From: Oncorhynchus masou masou
Taxonomy: Eukaryota; Chordata; Actinopteri; Salmoniformes; Salmonidae
Assembly (NCBI RefSeq): GCF_036934945.1
Contig: NC_088241.1
Coordinates: forward strand, 47,617,923-47,681,922
Length of the DNA stretch: 64,000 nucleotides
Direction of reading: 5' to 3'
Program-made: the position numbers and the translations under genes
Shown: one piece after another, positions 58,310 to 64,000 of the stretch
Numbering within the stretch: position 1 is the first letter of the stretch
How the letters are laid out: every line of letters starts with the position of its first letter
The notes under the pieces: generated by a model
Seen by the model: only the letters and a program-made list of their open reading frames with translations
The model's database searches: none
Told to the model about the DNA's origin: nothing

Positions 58310-60374
58310 CCAAGATGGCGTAGCAGTCGGGTGGCTGTTTTTGTCTTGTCTTGTCCCATCCAGTGTATATATTGTTTGCTTCGTATATATTTCGCATATA
58401 TTTTTAATCTCAATTTCCATCTACGGACTGAACATACTCCTCAGCAAACCCGCCTCACCCATTGTGGTACGGATCTGCTATTTTTTACACATTAGAACAG
58501 GAACCCCCATCAGTAGCTAGCCAGCTAACTAGCTACTAGCTAGTAGTCAGTTAGCCACTGCTAGTGGTCATCATCGTTAACTTGGACAACAGCCAGCCTC
58601 AGCCCGGTCAACTCCTGCCAGCCTACACAGCACGATATCTACCCAGAGCATATCGGACTGCTTTTCTCTACCACATCTCCGTATTCCTACTGTTAGCTCT
58701 GAACCTTCATCGCAGCTAGCTAGCTGCTATCCGAGTGGCTACTCCTGGCTAATGTCTCTGTCCCAATGCGAGCACCAGTTAGCCTGGAGCTAGCCTCAAG
58801 AGATTCCATCAGCCAATTCCTGGGCTACAATACCTCTTTTGCCAATTGGCCTGGACCACGTTACTGCCGACACGGTGCCCCGCCGATCCACGCCGGCATA
58901 ACCATCTGAGGGCGTTTCTACAGGCTCTTCCGTTGCGACGTCCCCCGCAGGCCCATCTATTAGCCTGCCAGCCCTGGCCTGCTAGCTGTTTGAATCGCCG
59001 TGACTCCAGCTCGCCTAGCTACTCACTGGACCCTATGATCACTCGGCTACACATGCCTCTCCCTAATGTCAATATGCCTTGTCTACTGCTGTTTTGGATA
59101 GTGATTATTGTCTTATTTCACGGTAAAGCCTCCAGCCCTGCTCAATATGCCATAGCTAGCCCTTTTGTTGGACTTGGCTAACGCGTACCGGTACCCCCAC
59201 ACATGCGGTGACCTCACCTGGCTTAAATGGTGCCTCTAGAGACAAAACCTCTCTCATCGTCACTCAATGCCTAGGTTTACCTCCACTGTACTCACATCCT
59301 ACCATACCTTTGTCTGTACATTATGCCTTGAATCTATTATTTCGCGCCCAGAAACCTGCTCCTTTTACTCCCTGTTCCGAACGCACTAGACAACCAGTTT
59401 TTATAGCCTCTTACCCTTATCCTACTGTTCCTCTGGAGATGTAGAGGTTAACCCAGGCCCTGCAGCCCCCAGCATCACTCTCATTCCCCAGGCGCTGTCA
59501 TTTGTTGACTTCTGTAACTGTAAAAGCCTTGGTTTCATGCATGTTAACATTAGAAGACTCCTCCCTGTTTCATTCACTGTTTTAGCACACTCCAACAACC
59601 CGGATGTCCTAGCCGTGTCTGAATCCTGGAATTTTCAGAACAAGATAGAACTGCCAAAGGGGGCGGAGTTGCAATCTACTGCAGAGTTAGACTGCATAGT
59701 TCTGTCATACTATCCAGGTCTGTGCCCAAACAATTAGAGCTTCTACTTATTTCAAATTAACCTTTCCAGAAACAATTCTCTCCCCGTTGTCGCTTGTTAT
59801 TGACCCACTTCAGCCCCCAGCTGTGCCCTGGACACCATATATGAAGTGATCGCCCCCCATCTATCTTCAGAGTTCGTACTGTTAGGTTACCTAAACTGGG
59901 ACATTCTTAGCACCCCGACCGTCCTACAATATAAACTAGATGCCCTCAATCTCACACAAATTATCAAGGAACCTACCAGGTACAACCCCAAATCCGTAAA
60001 CTCGGGTACCCTCATAGATATCATCCTGACCAACTTGCCCTCTAATTACACCTCTGCTGTCTTCAGCCAGGATCTCAGCGATCACTGCCTTATTGCCTGT
60101 GTGCGTAATGAGTCCGTGGTCAAACGACCACCCCTCATCACTGTCAAAAACGTTCCCTAAAACTCTTCAGCGAGCAGTCCTTTCTAATCGACTTGGCCCG
60201 GTATCCTGGAGGGATATTGACCTCATTCCGTCAGTAGAAGATGCCTGTTTGCTCTTCAAAAGTGCTTTCCTCACCATCTTAAGTAAGCATGCCCCATTCA
60301 AAAAATGTAGAACTAAGAACAGATATAGCCCTTGGTTCACCCCAGACTTGACTGCCCCTGACCAGCACAAAAAC
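58310..60374 (+). mobile_element. LINE 5' half (plus strand), interrupted at 60374
   Basis: The 5' terminus is ccaagatggcgtagcag at 58310, shared with the inverted copy ending at 63864. A long 5' region rich in gctagctag motifs follows, then an endonuclease. The 59537-59737 frame starts MHVNIRRLLPVSFTVLAH and includes VLAVSESWNFQ. The next frame (59846-60160) includes LLGYLNWDIL and SQDLSDHCLIACV. The LINE stops at about 60374, where the inverted LINE begins. Several stops and frameshifts make it inactive. Confidence 0.8.
59537..60160 (+). pseudogene. LINE APE-type endonuclease, catalytic site mutated
   Basis: Open pieces 59537-59737 and 59846-60160 cover an apurinic/apyrimidinic-type endonuclease, the nicking enzyme that starts target-primed reverse transcription. 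The expected GD-L/F-N motif reads LLGYLNWD, with tyrosine in place of the catalytic aspartate. The C-terminal SDH motif (DLSDHCLI) is intact. A segment between the two pieces is out of frame. Confidence 0.75.
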
Positions 60375-60377
60375 CAG

Positions 60378-60821
60378 CTTGTTTGGAGTTTTGTTAGCAC
60401 AGTGTCCAAAGAAGGGCCAGGTGTATACAGAATGGTGTCATCTACGTAGAGGTGGATCAGAGAATCACCAGCAGCAAGATCGACATCATTGATATATACA
60501 GAGAAAAGAGTCGGCCCGAGAAATTGAACTCTGTGGCACCCCTATAGAGACTGCCAGAGGTCCGGACAACAGGCCCTCCGATTTAACACACTGAACTCTA
60601 GCAGAGAAGTAGTTGGTGAACCAGACGAGGCAGTCATTTGAGAAGGCAAGGCTATTTAGTCTGCCGATAAGAATGTGTTGATTGACAGAGTCGAAAGCCT
60701 TGGACAGGTCAATGAAGACAGCTGCACAGTACTGTCTTTTATCTATGGCGGTTATGATATCGTTTAGGACCTTGAGCGCGGCTGAGGTGCACCCATGACC
60801 AGCTCGGAAACCAGATTGCAT
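60378..60821 (-). pseudogene. LINE reverse transcriptase core, frameshifted
   Basis: The minus-strand frame 60821-60486 reads QSGFRAGHGCTSAALKVLN, RT motif A as AVFIDLSKAFDSVNQHIL, and motif B as GVPQSSIS (normally GVPQGSIL). After a frameshift near 60520 the sequence continues as LFSVYINDVDLAAGDS and LIHLYVDDTILYT. The catalytic box is YVDD (60437-60448) rather than YADD, still with both aspartates. No single frame spans the domain. Confidence 0.85.
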
Positions 60822-61167
60822 AGTGGAGAAGGTACGTTGCGATTCGAAATGGTCGGTGATCTGTTTGATAACTTGGCTTTCGAAGATTTTAGAAAGGCAG
60901 GGCAGGATGGATATATGTCTATAACAGTTTGGGTCTAGAGTGTCTCCCCCTTTGAAGAGGGGGATGACTGCGGCAGCTTTCCAATCTTTGGGGATCTCAG
61001 ACGATACGAAAGAGAGGTTGGATAGGCTGGTAATAGGGGTTGCAACAATTTAACAGATAATTTTAGGAAGCAAGGGTCCAGATTGTCTAGCCCAGCTGAT
61101 TTGTAGGAATCCAGATTTTGCAGCTCTTTCAGAACATCAGCTGTCTGGATTTGGGTGAAGGGGAAGC

Positions 61168-61350
61168 GGGGGTGGCTTGGGCAGGTAAGCCTAGTGGTTA
61201 GAGCGTTGGACTAGTACCCGGAACGTTGCAAGTTCAAATCCCCGAGCTGACAAGGTACAAATCTCTCGTTCTGCCGCTGAACAGGCAGTTAACCCACTGT
61301 TCCTAGGCCGTCATTGAAAATAGGAATTTGTTCTTAACTCACTTGCCACT
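61168..61350 (+). mobile_element. tRNA-derived SINE (HpaI-type), copy 3
   Basis: It contains the A-box region aagcctagtggttagag, the B-box region gttgcaagttcaaatccc, a GTTAAC site in ggcagttaacccac, and the family body ending aggaatttgttcttaactc. In place of a clean A-tail it ends in small tandem duplications of cacttgcc and acttaactcactt (to about 61386). It is inserted in the inverted LINE. Confidence 0.82.
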
Positions 61351-61386
61351 TGCCACTTAACTCACTTGCCTACTTAACTCACTTCC

Positions 61387-62245
61387 CTCCCGGGGAAGGA
61401 CTGCCCGTTCCATGATCTCGCCATCACGGTTGACAACTCCATTGTTTCCTCCTCCCAGAGCGCTAAGAACCTTGGCGTGATCCTGGACAACACCCTGTCG
61501 TTCTCAACTAACATCAAGGCGGTGGCCCGTTCCTGTAGGTTCATGCTCTACAACATCCGCAGAGTACGCCCCTGCCTCACACAGGAAGCGGCGCAGGTCC
61601 TAATCCAGGCACTTGTCATCTCCCGTCTGGATTACTGCAACTCGCTGTTGGCTGGGCTCCCTGCCTGTGCCATTAAACCCCTACAACTCATCCAGAACGC
61701 CGCAGCCCGTCTGGTGTTCAACCTTCCCAAGTTCTCTCACGTCACCCCGCTCCTCCGCTCTCTCCACTGGCTTCCAGTTGAAGCTCGCATCCGCTACAAG
61801 ACCATGGTGCTTGGCTACGGAGCTGTGAGGGGAACGGCACCGCAGTACCTCCAGGCTCTGATCAGGCCCTACACCCAAACAAGGGCACTGCGTTCATCCA
61901 CCTCTGGCCTGCTCGCCTCCCTACCACTGAGGAAGTACAGTTCCCGCTCAGCCCAGTCAAAACTGTTCGCTGCTCTGGCCCCCAATGGTGGAACAAACTC
62001 CCTCACGACGCCAGGACAGCGGAGTCAATCACCACCTTCCGGAGACACCTGAAACCCCACCTCTTCAAGGAATACCTAGGATAGGATAAAGCAATCCTTC
62101 TCACCCCCCTTAAATGATTTAGATGCACTATTGTAAAGTGGCTGTTCCACTGATGTCAGAAGGTGAATTCACCAATTTGTAAGTCGCTCTGGATAAGAGC
62201 GTCTGCTAAATGACTTAAATGTAATGTAATGTAAATGTAGTTAAA
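61387..62245 (+). mobile_element. LINE 3' end, same family as 48015-56075
   Basis: It starts ctcccggggaaggactgccc, which is found inverted near 48670-48690 in the minisatellite-bearing LINE. The 191-codon frame 61477-62052 encodes the region after the RT palm (ILDNTLSFSTNIKAVARSC, LIQALVISRLDYCNSLLAGL and LHWLPVEARIRYKTM). It ends with the conserved tail gtaagtcgctctggataaga and gcgtctgctaaatgac, followed by taaatgtaatg repeats. The upstream RT and endonuclease are missing (5' truncation). Confidence 0.85.
61477..62052 (+). pseudogene. LINE ORF2 C-terminal fragment
   Basis: A 191-codon open frame lacks the RT motifs but matches the ORF2 C-terminal region. The frame is intact until about residue 170 (RSAQSKLFAALAP), where a frameshift diverts it before the expected terminal TFRRHLKPHLF, visible in another frame near 62032-62066. 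It is a remnant without independent function. Confidence 0.85.
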
Positions 62246-63867
62246 TACAGGTAAAAAAATCATTTTAAAAAGTTGCTGCAGGGTTTGCTGAGCTGTTGGC
62301 CGGGGTAGGGTTAGCCAGGTGGAAAGCATGGCCAGCCGTTGAAAAATGCTTATTGAAACTATTGATTATTGTAGATTTATCGGTGGTGACAGTGTTTCCT
62401 TTCCTCAGTGCAGTGGGATTTTTGGTGGCCTTCCTAACCAGGATTCAGACACGGCTAGGACATCTCGGTTGGCGGAGTGTGCTAAAGCAGTGAACAAAAC
62501 AAACTTAGGGAGGTGGCCTCTGATGTTAACATGCATGAAACCAATGCTTTTTCAGTTACAGAAGTCAACAAATGACAGCGCCTGGGAAATGGGAGTGATG
62601 CTGGGGTTGCAGGGGTTAACCTCTACATCACCAGAGGAACAGAGGAGGAGTAGGATAAGAGTACGGCTAAACTCTAAAAGAATAGGTCATCGAGTGTGTT
62701 TGGAAGAGAGAGTAAAAGGAGCAGGTTTATGGGCACGGAATAATAGATTCAAGGCATTATGTACAGCCAAGGGTATGGTAGGATGTGAGTACAGTGGAGG
62801 TAAACCTAGGCATTGGGTGACGATGAGGGAGGTTTTGTCTCTAGAGGCACCTTTTAAGCCAGGTGAGGTCACAGCATGTGTTGGGGGTGGAACATAAGGG
62901 CTAGCTATGGCATATTGAGCAGGGCTGGAGGCTCTACAGTGAAATAAGACAAAAATTACTAACCAAAACAGCAATAGACAAGGCATATTGACATTAGGGA
63001 CAGGCATGTGTAGCCGAGTGATCATAAGGTCCAGTGAGTAGCTCGGTGAGCTGGAGACATGGCGATTCAGACAGCTAGCAGGCAGGGGATAACAGCAGGC
63101 TAGCAAATGGGCCTCAGGGGGACCTCGCAACGGGAGAGCCTGTTGAAACCCCCTCGGACGGTTACGTCGGCAGACCAGTTGTAATGGATCGGCGGGGCTC
63201 CGTGTCGGCAGCAAGGGGTCCAGGCCAATTGGCAGAAGACATATTGAAGCCCAGGAATTATCTGATGGATTTCTTCGGCTAGCCGGAAGATGGGCCTAGT
63301 TCGAGGCTAGCTCCTAATTGGTGCTTGCATCGGGACAGAAACCTCCTCGAATGGTTACGTTGGCAAACCAGTCGTGATGGATTGGCGATGCTCCATGTCA
63401 GCAGCAAAGGGTTCAGGCCAATTGGAAAAAGAGGTAATTGTAGCCCAGGAATTCCTTGAAGGATCTCTTCAGCTAGCCGGAAGATGGGCCTATTTCGAGG
63501 TAGCTCCGGAGATGTGTTAGAGAAAAGCAGTCTGATATGCTCTGGGTAGATATCGCTCTGTGAAGGCTGGCAGGAGTTTCCCAGGCTGAGGCTGGCATAT
63601 GTCACGGTGATTACTGCAAGCAGTGGCTAACTGACTACTAGCTGGTAGCTAGTTATCTGGCTAGCTTCTGAAGGGGGTCCGGTTCAAAAGTGTAAAAATA
63701 GCAGATCCGTACCACATTGGGTGAGGCGGGTTGCAGGAGAGTATGTTCAGTCCGTAGATGGAAAATTAGATTAAAAATAATAAAAATATATACGATGAAA
63801 ACGATATCTACACGGGACGGGACAGGACAATCAAAACAGACATCCCACTGCTATGCCATCTTGGAAA

Positions 63868-64000
63868 ATACAACACTCCTTCCGTGGCCTCCAACTGCTT
63901 TTAAATGCTTGTAAAACTAAGTGCATGCTCTTCAACCGATTGCTGCCTGCACCATCCCACCCAACTAGCATCACTTCTCTGGACGGTTCTGTAGACAACT
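63868..64000 (+). mobile_element. LINE RT 3' part in plus orientation, continuing beyond the window
   Basis: The plus-strand frame to the window end reads GLQLLLNACKTKCMLFNR and then LLPAPSHPTSITSLDGS, typical of the LINE region just after the YADD box. It begins at the point where the inverted LINE's sequence stops (LDTVLTKLQTS at 60378). It therefore appears to be the non-inverted 3' part of the same insertion. Confidence 0.7.

Larger units (their letters stand above)
60375..63864 (-). mobile_element. LINE in inverse orientation, with 5' end at 63864
   Basis: On the minus strand it starts ccaagatggcatagcag at 63864, runs through the 5' region and first codons of the endonuclease (matching 58310-59560 inverted), and continues after an internal deletion near 62460. 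It is then interrupted by a SINE and an unrelated LINE (about 61163-62268) and resumes with RT sequence down to 60375. The last residues, PSLDTVLTKLQTS, lie just after the YVDD box. The next residues expected for the family appear in plus orientation at 63868, suggesting a twin-priming inversion. Confidence 0.75.

Overview
The window is vertebrate genomic DNA, almost certainly from a salmonid fish (trout, salmon, charr or relative). It contains spliced exons with canonical GT-AG borders, very large introns, long dinucleotide microsatellites, several Tc1/mariner elements with terminal inverted repeats, several LINE families, and three copies of a tRNA-derived SINE that carries the GTTAAC site typical of the salmonid HpaI SINE. 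Nothing looks prokaryotic.

The only host gene I can support is DPYD (dihydropyrimidine dehydrogenase) on the + strand. Five consecutive exons are present, matching human exons 14 to 18 in length and phase: 220-384 (165 bp), 3945-4013 (69 bp), 15457-15540 (84 bp), 25912-26032 (121 bp) and 26635-26754 (120 bp). Together they encode residues about 581-766 (human/pig numbering), the heart of the FMN/pyrimidine domain: Asn609, Asn668, catalytic Cys671, Lys709, Asn736 and Thr737 all fall where expected. Every frame and splice signal is intact, so the gene looks functional. Intron 18 starts at 26755 and runs off the right edge (over 37 kb); I recognised no further DPYD exon.

The rest is intronic and mostly repeats. 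Introns 14 and 15 hold foldback elements and a three-level transposon nest at 6824-12729 (Tc1, with a LINE inside it, with a second Tc1, a MITE and a SINE inside the LINE). Intron 16 holds a 42-bp minisatellite of about 48 copies (19733-21760) and a C-rich 27-bp minisatellite (23854-24756). Intron 18 holds a LINE 3' end running straight into a 19-bp purine-rich minisatellite (30155-33748), a LINE tail split by two Tc1 elements (37231-41312), a Tc1 carrying a SINE and a TTAA-flanked piggyBac-like insertion (42929-45172), a LINE whose middle has expanded into a 5.7 kb, 34-bp minisatellite with higher-order repeats (48015-56075), and a LINE cluster with a twin-priming-like inversion (58310-64000).

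No operon, defence system, CRISPR array or other unrecognised multi-gene system is visible. The large open frames in the window are artefacts of stop-free tandem repeats. The most unusual structures are the LINE-derived 34-bp array, the inverted LINE junction at 60375/63865, the TTAA insertion with its empty site elsewhere in the window, and the foldback repeats on both sides of DPYD exon 17.
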